Shown: positions 9,219 to 17,146 of the stretch, one piece after another
Layout: each line of letters opens with the position of its first letter
Position numbering within the stretch: position 1 is the first letter of the stretch
NCBI GenBank assembly: GCA_913057675.1
Contig: CAJXOL010000004.1
Location: forward strand, 1-45,830
DNA: 45,830 bases
Origin: an uncultured Pseudomonadota bacterium
Lineage (GTDB): Bacteria; Pseudomonadota; Gammaproteobacteria; Burkholderiales; Eutrophovitaceae
Reading direction: 5' to 3'
Notes under the pieces: generated by a model
What the model saw: only the letters and a program-made list of their open reading frames with translations
The model's database searches: none
What the model was told of the DNA's origin: nothing
Position numbers and translations under genes: made by a program

Positions 9219-10445
9219 ATGAAACGATATGGTGAATTTTTAACGTCAGAAGAAGATTTGATGTTTGTAGAAACAGTGCGCAAATATATAGAGAAAGAAG
9301 TTATGCCTGTTCGCTCGGCATTAGATCAGGATTATTCAGTTTTTGAAAGAATCAATAAAGGCTTGGTTGACCTTGGTATCCAGCGTCGAGGCTTTGCCGA
9401 GAGGCATGGCGGTTTAGGTATTCGGTCTGCTCCGACGGTGTGTGCCATCACCGAGGAAATTTCTAGGGGAGATGCGGGTTTATCTCTTCATTGTTTGCTC
9501 ACGCCATGGTCCCTTGCCGCTGCGATGGGTGCGCGAAATGAATATTTAATGGATAAATTTATTCCTATGTTCGCGTCTGATACACCTCGCGTAGGTTGCA
9601 TGGCCATTACAGAGCCTGCTGGTGGTTGCAACGTGGAAGATAGCGCTGAGAGAGCGAGAACAATACGTACTCGGGCGCGACGAGAAGGCGATGAATGGGT
9701 CATTAACGGAGAAAAAATGTGGCCTAGTGCGGCTGGTATAGCTGACTTGTATTGCGTAGTTTGTACTACTGAAGAGGATAATGATGAAGACAGTTTGGCA
9801 CTTATATATGTACCTAAAGATACCCCTGGACTGAGTTTTGGTAAACCAGAGCCGAAGATGGGTATGCGTGTCACAGACGTTAATGCAGCAATCTACTTTG
9901 ATGATGTTCGAGTGCCAGTTCAGCATCGAGCTGGTGGGCCTGGGGTCGATTGGCAATTATTTCGGGGTAATGTTGCTTGGGGGCGACTTACTAGTGCTCC
10001 AATGAGTTTAGGGTGCGCCCAAGCAGTTCTAGAGGAGGTCATTGAATACACAGGGACTCGAGCTTACGGGGGGAAGCCGGTTCGTAACCATTCGCTTCAA
10101 GGTGCGATGATTGCTGACATGGCCATCGGCATTGAAAGTGCCAGAGCCTATTATATGAGTGTTGCTAAAATGTTTGATAACCGCAAAGTTTATGGCGGTG
10201 TAAATGAGGATTTCTTGTTGGGTAAGGCTAGTGCCGCAAAGGTTTACGCGTGCGACGTGACAGAGATGGTTTGTGCAAAAGCGATGGAGCTTATGGGGTC
10301 TTACGGTTACAGCACGCAAGCGCCGATTGAGAAGTATCTTCGTGACAGTAAGATCATACAGTTATGGCTCGGTGGTTCGCAGTTAGGCCGACTCGATGCT
10401 GCCCAGAGCTTGTACCCATATAATCCAGCGCCTAAGAAGTCATAA
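9219..10445 (+). CDS. Acyl-CoA dehydrogenase family protein lacking the usual catalytic Glu
   Basis: 408-aa flavoprotein with the full acyl-CoA dehydrogenase fold: N-terminal helical domain, FAD-binding segment VGCMAITEPAGGCNVEDS (130-142 region), INGEKMWPS, beta domain, and the C-terminal helices with TRAYGGKPVRNHSLQG and ELMGSYGYST. Start is supported by AGAGG five bases before ATG. The catalytic base normally lies in the motif YEGT near the C-terminus. Here the aligned stretch is QLWLGGSQLGRL, so Leu384 replaces Glu. The alternative helix-G position used by isovaleryl-CoA and long-chain enzymes (around NVAWGRLTSA, residue 255) also shows no Glu. It may be a different ACAD-fold reaction or a redox partner of the divergent flavin oxidoreductase. 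Substrate unknown. Confidence 0.88.
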   Translation: MKRYGEFLTSEEDLMFVETVRKYIEKEVMPVRSALDQDYSVFERINKGLVDLGIQRRGFAERHGGLGIRSAPTVCAITEEISRGDAGLSLHCLLTPWSLAAAMGARNEYLMDKFIPMFASDTPRVGCMAITEPAGGCNVEDSAERARTIRTRARREGDEWVINGEKMWPSAAGIADLYCVVCTTEEDNDEDSLALIYVPKDTPGLSFGKPEPKMGMRVTDVNAAIYFDDVRVPVQHRAGGPGVDWQLFRGNVAWGRLTSAPMSLGCAQAVLEEVIEYTGTRAYGGKPVRNHSLQGAMIADMAIGIESARAYYMSVAKMFDNRKVYGGVNEDFLLGKASAAKVYACDVTEMVCAKAMELMGSYGYSTQAPIEKYLRDSKIIQLWLGGSQLGRLDAAQSLYPYNPAPKKS

Positions 10446-10523
10446 AGTATTGCAAACCTATTTCGCTCTGTGTCAGCGCAGCGTGACTAAATGTGAGAAC
10501 TAAGCCTCTGATTAAAAGAATTT

Positions 10524-10547
10524 TCCTGCGAGTAAGGACTCGCAGGA
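10524..10547 (+). promoter_or_regulatory. Perfect hairpin covering the MATE gene ribosome site
   Basis: TCCTGCGAGT-aagg-ACTCGCAGGA is a perfect 10-bp inverted repeat with a 4-base loop. The 3' arm contains AGGA of the putative Shine-Dalgarno AGGAG (10544-10548), 9 bases before the GTG start. No T-run follows on either strand, so it is not a normal terminator. In RNA it would hide the ribosome site. Confidence 0.6.
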
Positions 10548-10557
10548 GCTTACTGAT

Positions 10558-11901
10558 GTGGCTGTAGCGGGTTCGCCACTAGTAGGCGCACCGCTTTTTC
10601 CCACTTTGATGCGTTTGGCGGTGCCGGGGGTTATCGGCTCGCTGTTGCATATGTTGCTCATCGTATTAGAGATTTTCTTGCTAAACCGAGCGGGAATTAC
10701 AGCACTTGCCGCCATCGCCACAGTTTTTCCTTTGATTATGTTGGCGCACATGCTCTCGGCAGGTGCTATTGGTGGTGCAATCAGTGGTGCGGTGGCGCGC
10801 GCGTTGGGGGCAAACGATTTAATTAGGGCGCAAGCGATCTTGCGCAGCGCTATTTTTATCGCGCTATTTGGTGGCGCGGTGATGGCGGTGTTCGTTACGA
10901 TTTTTGGTTCAACATTTTTTTATTGGGTGGGGGCTCGTGATGACGTTCTGATAGCAGCTAATGAGTACGCACAAATTATTTTTTTTGGCGTACCGCTTTT
11001 GTGGCTATTCAATATGTTGTGCTCGGTATTGCGTGGTGCTGGAGCCATGACTCGGGCAGCACTAGCGATGGCTTCGATCGTAATTGTATATTCGATATTA
11101 GGTTTTTGGTTGATGCCAAGCCAGGAATCACTCGTAAATGTAAGCGATACGATGCGCGCTGCTGCTTATATTCTATTAGTGGCGTACGCGGCGGGTGTTG
11201 TGACGGTTTTAGCCTTGATTGTATGGTCTGATCAGCCGGTTCGTTTGAGTGGATATGGATTTGATGGGTCTACCGTGTTGGCGCTGTTGCGCTCAGGTTT
11301 GCTTGCGGGTACGCAATCGACAGCAACTATCATTTACGCACTCATTGCTACAGGACTACTCGGTAGGTTCGGCGTTGACTGGCTTGCCGGTTATGGCTTG
11401 GCTGTGCGTTTGGAGTTGGTGATGGTGCCTGTGGTTTTCGGTATCGGTGGCGCGTTGATAGCGATCGTGGGTGCTTACGCAGGAGCGGGAGAAAGAGCGC
11501 GAGCAATTGAAGTTGCATGGCGTGGAACGCTCGCTAATATTGTAATCGTTGGTGCGGTTGGTTTTATTCTTGGTTTAAACGCTGATTGGTGGTGTGATGG
11601 CCTTGGTAGTGGCCAGGAAGTAGTAGCACATTGCAGTATTACGTTGCAGATTTTAGGGCCTTTTTATGGCTTTTTCGCAGCGGGTCTTGGCCTTTATTTT
11701 GCTAGTCAAGGACTGAACACCTTAGCGTGGCCTGTTTTGGGCTCTTTATTGCGGACACTAATCGTTGCCAGCGGATTATTATTGTTGAAGTTTGACTGGT
11801 TTGGGACGCCCGAGGATATTTTATGGTTGGTTGCTTGTGCAATGGTGGTGTACGGGGTATTTGTTGTTGCAGGTTTAAGATTCCGAGCTTGGCGTACGTG
11901 A
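10558..11901 (+). CDS. MATE family efflux transporter
   Basis: 447-aa integral membrane protein with about twelve hydrophobic helices in two similar halves, the MATE (multidrug and toxin extrusion) pattern. Typical pieces are the N-terminal LMRLAVPGVIGSLLHML, LNRAGITALAAIATVFP, GAIGGAISGAVARALGANDLIRA, and the second-half counterpart GIGGALIAIVGAYAGAGERARA. It exports cationic or other compounds by Na+ or H+ exchange; the substrate is unknown. The start is GTG 10558; no other start codon occurs in the short open stretch upstream. It lies 112 bases after the ACAD-like gene and 81 before the MDR oxidoreductase. The hairpin over its ribosome site suggests control of translation. Confidence 0.9.
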   Translation: MAVAGSPLVGAPLFPTLMRLAVPGVIGSLLHMLLIVLEIFLLNRAGITALAAIATVFPLIMLAHMLSAGAIGGAISGAVARALGANDLIRAQAILRSAIFIALFGGAVMAVFVTIFGSTFFYWVGARDDVLIAANEYAQIIFFGVPLLWLFNMLCSVLRGAGAMTRAALAMASIVIVYSILGFWLMPSQESLVNVSDTMRAAAYILLVAYAAGVVTVLALIVWSDQPVRLSGYGFDGSTVLALLRSGLLAGTQSTATIIYALIATGLLGRFGVDWLAGYGLAVRLELVMVPVVFGIGGALIAIVGAYAGAGERARAIEVAWRGTLANIVIVGAVGFILGLNADWWCDGLGSGQEVVAHCSITLQILGPFYGFFAAGLGLYFASQGLNTLAWPVLGSLLRTLIVASGLLLLKFDWFGTPEDILWLVACAMVVYGVFVVAGLRFRAWRT

Positions 11902-11982
11902 TAGAATTTTGAGTTCTATTATTTCTTTTCGACGTAAAGTTTTACTGATTCAGTAGGCTATACAAAATTTTATAGGACAATT

Positions 11983-13128
11983 ATGACCGCTTCAATTCCG
12001 GCTAAAGCGCTGCAATTACATTCTTTAATCCGTGCTGAAGGTGAGCTCGAAATATCGTTAGTTGATGTCGAGATTCCTGAGCCTGCCGCGGATGAGGTGC
12101 TGGTGCGTATTGAGGCCACACCCATTAACCCTTCCGACTTAGGCTTACTTTTTGGCGCTGCTGACCTTTCTACAGCCACTGTCTCTGGAACTAATGAATA
12201 TCCTGTGGTGAGTGCGAGGGTGCCCGAGAAAGCTATGAAGGCGATGGCTGGACGATTGGGCCAATCGATGCCTGTCGGTAATGAGGGTGCGGGAGTGGTC
12301 GTTAAAGCCGGCAGTTCAGCGGCGGCTCAACACCTGTTAGGTAAAAAAGTTGCGATGCTTGGTGGTGCGATGTATGCCCAATATCGATGTATCAACGTTG
12401 AACGATGCTTAAAACTGCCGGACGATGTGACGCCGGCAGAGGGTGCGAGTTGCTTTGTAAACCCAATGACCGTCCTTGGCATGGTTGAAACGATGCGTGG
12501 TGACGGACACAGTGCGTTAATACACGCCGCTGCCGCATCTAATTTGGGTTTAATGCTCAACCGCATTTGTATTAAGGACGAGATCCCGTTAGTTAATATT
12601 GTGCGAAAGCAAGAGCAGGTCGACTTACTCAAAGCTGAGGGCGCTAAATTTGTTTGTAATACTGAATCTCCTAATTTTTTAGCTGAGTTGACGGATGCCA
12701 TTGCGGCGACCAAAGCGACGGTCGCATTCGACCCTATTGGGGGGGGTAGATTGTCAGGGCAAATTTTAACTTGTATGGAAGCGGCTTTGAATCGAGATCC
12801 AAAGGAATATAGTCGCTATGGATCAACGACTCACAAGCAGGTATACATCTACGGCACCATGGATACTTCCAAAACAGAAATAGTTCGTAATTTCGGGTTT
12901 TCGTGGGGCATGGGAGGCTGGCTACTTTTTAACTTTTTAGCGAAGATTGGCTCAGCCGCAGAAGAGAAGTTGCGCCAACGTATTGCGAATGAATTAAAGA
13001 CTACATTTGCTAGTAACTACTCACACGAAGTCTCTTTAGCTGGTGCGCTTCAGTTGGATGCGATTAACGCTTATGTCAAAAAGTCTACTGGGACAAAATA
13101 TTTAATGAATCCGAATAAAGACATGTGA
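11983..13128 (+). CDS. Zinc-independent MDR family oxidoreductase (quinone-oxidoreductase-like)
   Basis: 381-aa medium-chain dehydrogenase/reductase. Evidence: GroES-like N-terminal domain (VLVRIEATPINPSDLGLLFG), the GNEGAGVVVKAGS turn that corresponds to GHE in zinc enzymes, and a Rossmann domain with ALIHAAAASNLGLML and ATVAFDPIGGGRLSGQIL. The catalytic-zinc ligands are not evident (Asn in place of His in GHE), so it is closest to NADPH-dependent quinone or enoyl reductases. Start has AGGA six bases upstream. It lies in the group of redox genes between ubiK and the peptidase pair. Substrate not inferable. Confidence 0.87.
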   Translation: MTASIPAKALQLHSLIRAEGELEISLVDVEIPEPAADEVLVRIEATPINPSDLGLLFGAADLSTATVSGTNEYPVVSARVPEKAMKAMAGRLGQSMPVGNEGAGVVVKAGSSAAAQHLLGKKVAMLGGAMYAQYRCINVERCLKLPDDVTPAEGASCFVNPMTVLGMVETMRGDGHSALIHAAAASNLGLMLNRICIKDEIPLVNIVRKQEQVDLLKAEGAKFVCNTESPNFLAELTDAIAATKATVAFDPIGGGRLSGQILTCMEAALNRDPKEYSRYGSTTHKQVYIYGTMDTSKTEIVRNFGFSWGMGGWLLFNFLAKIGSAAEEKLRQRIANELKTTFASNYSHEVSLAGALQLDAINAYVKKSTGTKYLMNPNKDM

Positions 13129-13180
13129 TTCTGATGTGTGGATTGTGCACTATTGGTTGAATTAATTTAGGGTGGTGATT

Positions 13181-13200
13181 TGTATGGATCTGTATGGATC
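13181..13200 (+). repeat. Tandem duplication of a 10-bp unit
   Basis: TGTATGGATC occurs twice head to tail, immediately before TG. The second copy supplies the likely original start codon of the GST pseudogene (ATG 13194). The first copy puts an ATG in another frame. It looks like a replication-slippage duplication in a decaying gene. Confidence 0.8.
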
Positions 13201-13990
13201 TGCGTATTTTTATCGTATCTGCCGACCTCGTCAATTTGAAAGGCTACCATTGCAGCTCGGTTTTGCGGAATTGAAATTGACGTAGTCAAAGCTCATCATA
13301 GAGATTTGTCGCGATGGTTGTGAAATTTTGAGGCACATCTGATCACTGAATAGGAGCGTGAAGATCTTGCTCCGTTTTCACGACAGCCTCTTTTAGGTTT
13401 TGGCGGCGATGTCCTTCACAAAACTGACGGTTTTTTTTGATGCAAATTCATTTGGAACCATCCCGACAGCATTTAACCCAGACGGTTGTGGAGGAATATT
13501 TGAGTCAAACAGCATTATGCGATCTGTTGCAAGGCTTGGTTCGATTACGTGCTCACTGTATAGAGACGATGCGTACTCCGCATCTCGTATTGATAGCTTT
13601 CTTGATGCGACTCTGGTGTTTGCTTGCGACTCAAAGCTTTATTTGTTGTCCCTTTTGGAGGGCACTTTCACGAGTAATTTACATGAGACTGCGAAGCAGG
13701 CGTTATGCACCTATTTGAGCAGGCTTAATCGCGCGTTGTCACCTGATCGATCCTGTTTGGTGGGCGATACTTTTAGTATTGTCGATATATGCGTAATTGC
13801 CGAGCTCGCATTATTTTTTCGCGAGCGTGATTATGAGAAAATCCTCAGTGAGTTCCATCTTAGTCCCACCGCTGACGCTGAAATTAATGAATATTATCCG
13901 CTTATCGCTGATCATTTTCATAAGTTATGTGAGCATGAAGCATTTGTGCCAGACGTTCTTTCCCATATGGAGAAATTATTGTTAGGCTAA
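13194..13990 (+). pseudogene. Glutathione S-transferase, N-terminal part frameshifted
   Basis: The 3' part (13409-13990) is an intact frame clearly related to GSTs: NSFGTIPTAFNPDG, the glutathione-binding FESNSIMRSVARLG, then the helical C-domain with SRIDSFLDATLVFA and LVGDTFSIVDICVIAELALF. It starts too late and lacks the first thioredoxin-fold strands. These are found upstream in other frames: ATG 13194 reads MDLRIFIVSADLVN, then the next frame reads KATIAARFCGIEIDVVKAHH, and later HKTDGFF joins DANSFG across a run of eight Ts at about 13431-13438. Stops (TGA, TAG) lie in between and there is about 100 bases more than needed. This is a decayed gene, unless read errors produced the frameshifts. 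The remaining ORF could still be translated from ATG 13409. Confidence 0.7.
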
Positions 13991-14132
13991 CTGAATAATT
14001 TGTGTTTTTGATTAGAGGCGACTCTATGTTCATAGTAGGTACACTTCTGCATTAGGATAGGAACTTTCCAGTTAACAATTTCTCGTATTATTTTAAATTC
14101 AATCATGCGGTTTTCATGAGTTTGGAGTTTTA

Positions 14133-15572
14133 GTGCTTATTGCGACATTAAAAAAATCACATGGCGTTAAAGCTTTTTTAATTTGGCTTGGGTTAATTTG
14201 CGCCGTTGATGCGCAAGCTGACTACCGTTATCGAGTTTCTACAGGCTCTGATTTGAAAAAATTGACCGTCGAACTTTGTTTTGAAGGTCAGGCGCCAGAA
14301 AAGTTAGTTGCTGAGTCTCTAGACGCATCCGTTGCCTTGATCGGCGCTTGGCATGAGTCTGGTGAGCGGATAAATTTATCTGGATTTATTCCCACTGGTA
14401 GCGTTCCTGTAGGGGCTTGTATTCACTATCAAGTGGATATCTCTAGGGGAGTGCAGCGGCATGACATGACGGGACCTAAGGTCTACAGATCGATAGGTGC
14501 AACTGCTGTATCCAATGGCCTTTGGTTTTGGCGTCCTGAGGTTATTCCAAAAAGCCGTCGAGTCTTCGTAGAGTTTAAATTGCCTGCTGACTATTCTCTT
14601 TCAACTTCCTGGAACCTAACCGAAACTGATGGCGTGTTAGAGGTTCCTGCAACGCCCTTTGATTGGCCGTCTTGGATTGTGCTAGGTCGCTTTTTTAAAA
14701 AAGAAGTGATCGCCAATGGGACTCAATTCGATATCTCTATCCTAGACGGCTCACCTACGCCTGATGCTGAGGCATTGGCTAGTTGGATCGATAAGGAAGT
14801 GGCACATGTGCAATCCGCAATCGGAGAAATTCCATTTTCAAATGTTCAGGTGTTCATATTCCCTAATGCTAGGGCAAGGCAGCCGGTACCGATTGCTTAT
14901 GTTACCCGGGGAGGAAATCCAACTCTGCATTTAATGATTAATCAGCGGAGAAAAATGCAAGAGTTCTTAGATGATTGGACTGTCACTCATGAGTTATCGC
15001 ATTTATTCCTCCCGTTTATTTCGCCGGATGATGCTTGGCTTTATGAAGGGCTCGCGAGTTATTACCAATATGTGGTTCGTTCTCGTGAAGGATTGCTAAG
15101 TTCAGAGAAGGCTTGGTCGAATCTTATTTATGGCTTCCACAGAGGGACTCGCGAAGCGGAGGCAAGGGGTCTGACTTTACTCGAGGCGACTCAAAAGATG
15201 TATCAAGGAGAACCTTTCATGCAGGTTTATTGGGGAGGGGCGGCGATGATGTTGATTGCGGATGTTCAGTTGCGAAAGAGATCAAATGGAGCGTGGTCAC
15301 TTGATCGTGTGATACGGGAATTTAATTTATGTTGTATGGATAGAACACGAGCCTGGACGGCGCTCGAGGTACTTTCAAGTTTTGACGAATTGTGCGGTTA
15401 CTCCTTATTCGTTCCACTTATGGATCGTTATGCGAATACTAATGAATTCCCAGATCTAGCTAATACGTTCCAGTTGCTTGGTATGGTTGTAGAGCAAGCT
15501 GACGTGACGTTATTGGATGATGCCGACCAGCAATCTCTTCGAAATAAAATTATGCTTAGACCGAGCCTGTAA
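14133..15572 (+). CDS. Exported gluzincin-type metallopeptidase, paralogue 1
   Basis: 479 aa with an N-terminal hydrophobic export signal (about residues 13-29, ending VDAQAD). The zinc motif is HELSH at 286-290 (in VTHELSHLFLPF), followed after 14 residues by the third ligand Glu305 in WLYEGLASYYQ. This HExxH-x14-E pattern fits Peptidase_MA-like (M1/M61 clan) proteins. The region before the motif is beta-rich, like the N-terminal domains of M1 and M61 enzymes; the part after is helical and resembles the M1 catalytic C-end. The start is GTG with TTGGAG upstream. A second copy of the same architecture follows at 15706. Substrate unknown; probably periplasmic. Confidence 0.78.
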   Translation: MLIATLKKSHGVKAFLIWLGLICAVDAQADYRYRVSTGSDLKKLTVELCFEGQAPEKLVAESLDASVALIGAWHESGERINLSGFIPTGSVPVGACIHYQVDISRGVQRHDMTGPKVYRSIGATAVSNGLWFWRPEVIPKSRRVFVEFKLPADYSLSTSWNLTETDGVLEVPATPFDWPSWIVLGRFFKKEVIANGTQFDISILDGSPTPDAEALASWIDKEVAHVQSAIGEIPFSNVQVFIFPNARARQPVPIAYVTRGGNPTLHLMINQRRKMQEFLDDWTVTHELSHLFLPFISPDDAWLYEGLASYYQYVVRSREGLLSSEKAWSNLIYGFHRGTREAEARGLTLLEATQKMYQGEPFMQVYWGGAAMMLIADVQLRKRSNGAWSLDRVIREFNLCCMDRTRAWTALEVLSSFDELCGYSLFVPLMDRYANTNEFPDLANTFQLLGMVVEQADVTLLDDADQQSLRNKIMLRPSL

Positions 15573-15705
15573 GAATTATTTGATTAACTTGCAGCGAACC
15601 GCCTGTGTGATTGATTTCTCTTAGACTTTCTGAAAAAGGTTTACGTATCAATATGCTAACTTAGGTTTTATAACCACTTGAAATCGAAAGTAGTAATTTC
15701 AAAAA

Positions 15706-17121
15706 ATGAGAAAAATATTTTATTTGGCGCTTTTTTTTTCGTTAATTTCGTTTGCAAAAGGTGAAGTACCGCCTCTAACGTATCAAGTAACTGTTGAGAA
15801 TGACCTCCGATCATTCGCGGTGTCAGCTTGTTTTAGCGGGAATCTCCCTGCGTTTCTATACGCAAATGACGCTTTCGGATCATTTGTGAGAAATGTGAGG
15901 CTTGATACTGGCGATATGCTGGAGTTGGACGTTGACTCAGTTGCTATTCCGCAAGACAACGCTGCGCGATGCATTTTTTACGATGTGTTTCTCCAACCAA
16001 GGAATCAAGGCGAGCAGCGCGGCGGCGCCGAAACGAGGTTAATAGAGGATCGAAATATGCTCACCTCAATTGGTGATTGGTTGGTGAGGCCTAAGCCGGA
16101 CGCTTTCTACGAGTCATTCGAGATTGGTTTTAGCGTCCCTGAGGACATTTTTGTTTCAACACCTTGGCGTCGAACTGGGAAGACGAGTTTCATTGGTGCG
16201 AATACCCCAATTTCGTGGGAAGGTATCGTGGCGCTGACAAATCGAGAACCCAATGTGATTGATGTTGCAGGGAGTATGTTTGAAGTCAGTATTTTGGGGG
16301 ACTTTGGGCGTACAAATCAAGAAGACTTGGTTCGCTGGGTTACGCGATCAGCGCAGGGCGTCTCTGGACTCATGGGGTTTTTCCCTAGTCCCCATGTGCA
16401 AGTGGTCGTTAGCCCTAGTGATAGAGGTAATGCTGTTGTTCCCTGGGCATATGTGACGCGTGGTGGTGGTGCGGGCATTCACTTGTTCGTTAATCGGGAT
16501 GCCAGCGTAGAGCAGCTCTTATGGGATTGGAGTCTTCCTCATGAGATGTCACATTTTTTGTTCCCACATATTAATACCAGTGATTATTGGGTTATCGAGG
16601 GATTACCAACTTACTTACAGCATCTTTCGATGGTTGAAAGTGGCGCTATAAGCGCGACGGAGTCATGGTCGAGGTTGTACCGAGGTTTTGTTGTAGGTGC
16701 TAAAGCGGGGCGAGGATTAACGGTGGCAGAGTCCGTAGGTCGCCTTTCCAAGAGGGGGACCTACCGACATATTTACTGGGGTGGGGCGGCATACTTTTTT
16801 GGTATCGATGTGGAGTTGAGACGTAAGTCTCAAGGAACGTTGACTTTGCTGGATGTGCTGATCAAATATTATGGATGCTGTTATGATGCAAAACGAAGTA
16901 TTCCTGGTGATCAATTGTTAGCTGATCTAGATTCGCTGTTAAATGATGATTTGTTTATTCGCCGAAAAAATAAAGAAATCATAGCTGAACAATTTCCTAA
17001 TTATATGGCTACATTTAAAGCGCTTGGCATTCAATTTTTGGGAAGTAACCCTGTATTTGATGAGGATGAGCAAAGTGGTATATCCAGTCAAATTATGAAG
17101 CATTCAGGGTCCCGTCATTAA
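15706..17121 (+). CDS. Exported gluzincin-type metallopeptidase, paralogue 2
   Basis: 471 aa with a clear signal peptide (residues 1-19, MRKIFYLALFFSLISFAKG). The zinc motif is HEMSH at 279-283 and Glu298 lies in WVIEGLPTYLQH, with the same 14-residue spacing as the upstream gene. Shared elements with paralogue 1 are PWAYVTRGG / IAYVTRGG before the motif, the aromatic-Trp region WSRLYRGF / WSNLIYGF, YWGGAA after it, and a late Cys-Cys pair (GCCYD / LCCMD). The two proteins are clearly duplicated but have diverged a lot, so the duplication is old. The gap to the first is 133 bases and to the amidase only 25 bases, so transcription with the amidase is likely. Confidence 0.78.
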   Translation: MRKIFYLALFFSLISFAKGEVPPLTYQVTVENDLRSFAVSACFSGNLPAFLYANDAFGSFVRNVRLDTGDMLELDVDSVAIPQDNAARCIFYDVFLQPRNQGEQRGGAETRLIEDRNMLTSIGDWLVRPKPDAFYESFEIGFSVPEDIFVSTPWRRTGKTSFIGANTPISWEGIVALTNREPNVIDVAGSMFEVSILGDFGRTNQEDLVRWVTRSAQGVSGLMGFFPSPHVQVVVSPSDRGNAVVPWAYVTRGGGAGIHLFVNRDASVEQLLWDWSLPHEMSHFLFPHINTSDYWVIEGLPTYLQHLSMVESGAISATESWSRLYRGFVVGAKAGRGLTVAESVGRLSKRGTYRHIYWGGAAYFFGIDVELRRKSQGTLTLLDVLIKYYGCCYDAKRSIPGDQLLADLDSLLNDDLFIRRKNKEIIAEQFPNYMATFKALGIQFLGSNPVFDEDEQSGISSQIMKHSGSRH

Positions 17122-17146
17122 ATTTAATTGATATTTTAATAAACGT

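Noticed and set aside
9546-9956. 136-aa minus ORF
   Set aside because: Antisense to the acyl-CoA dehydrogenase gene; composition is low-complexity and without any motif.
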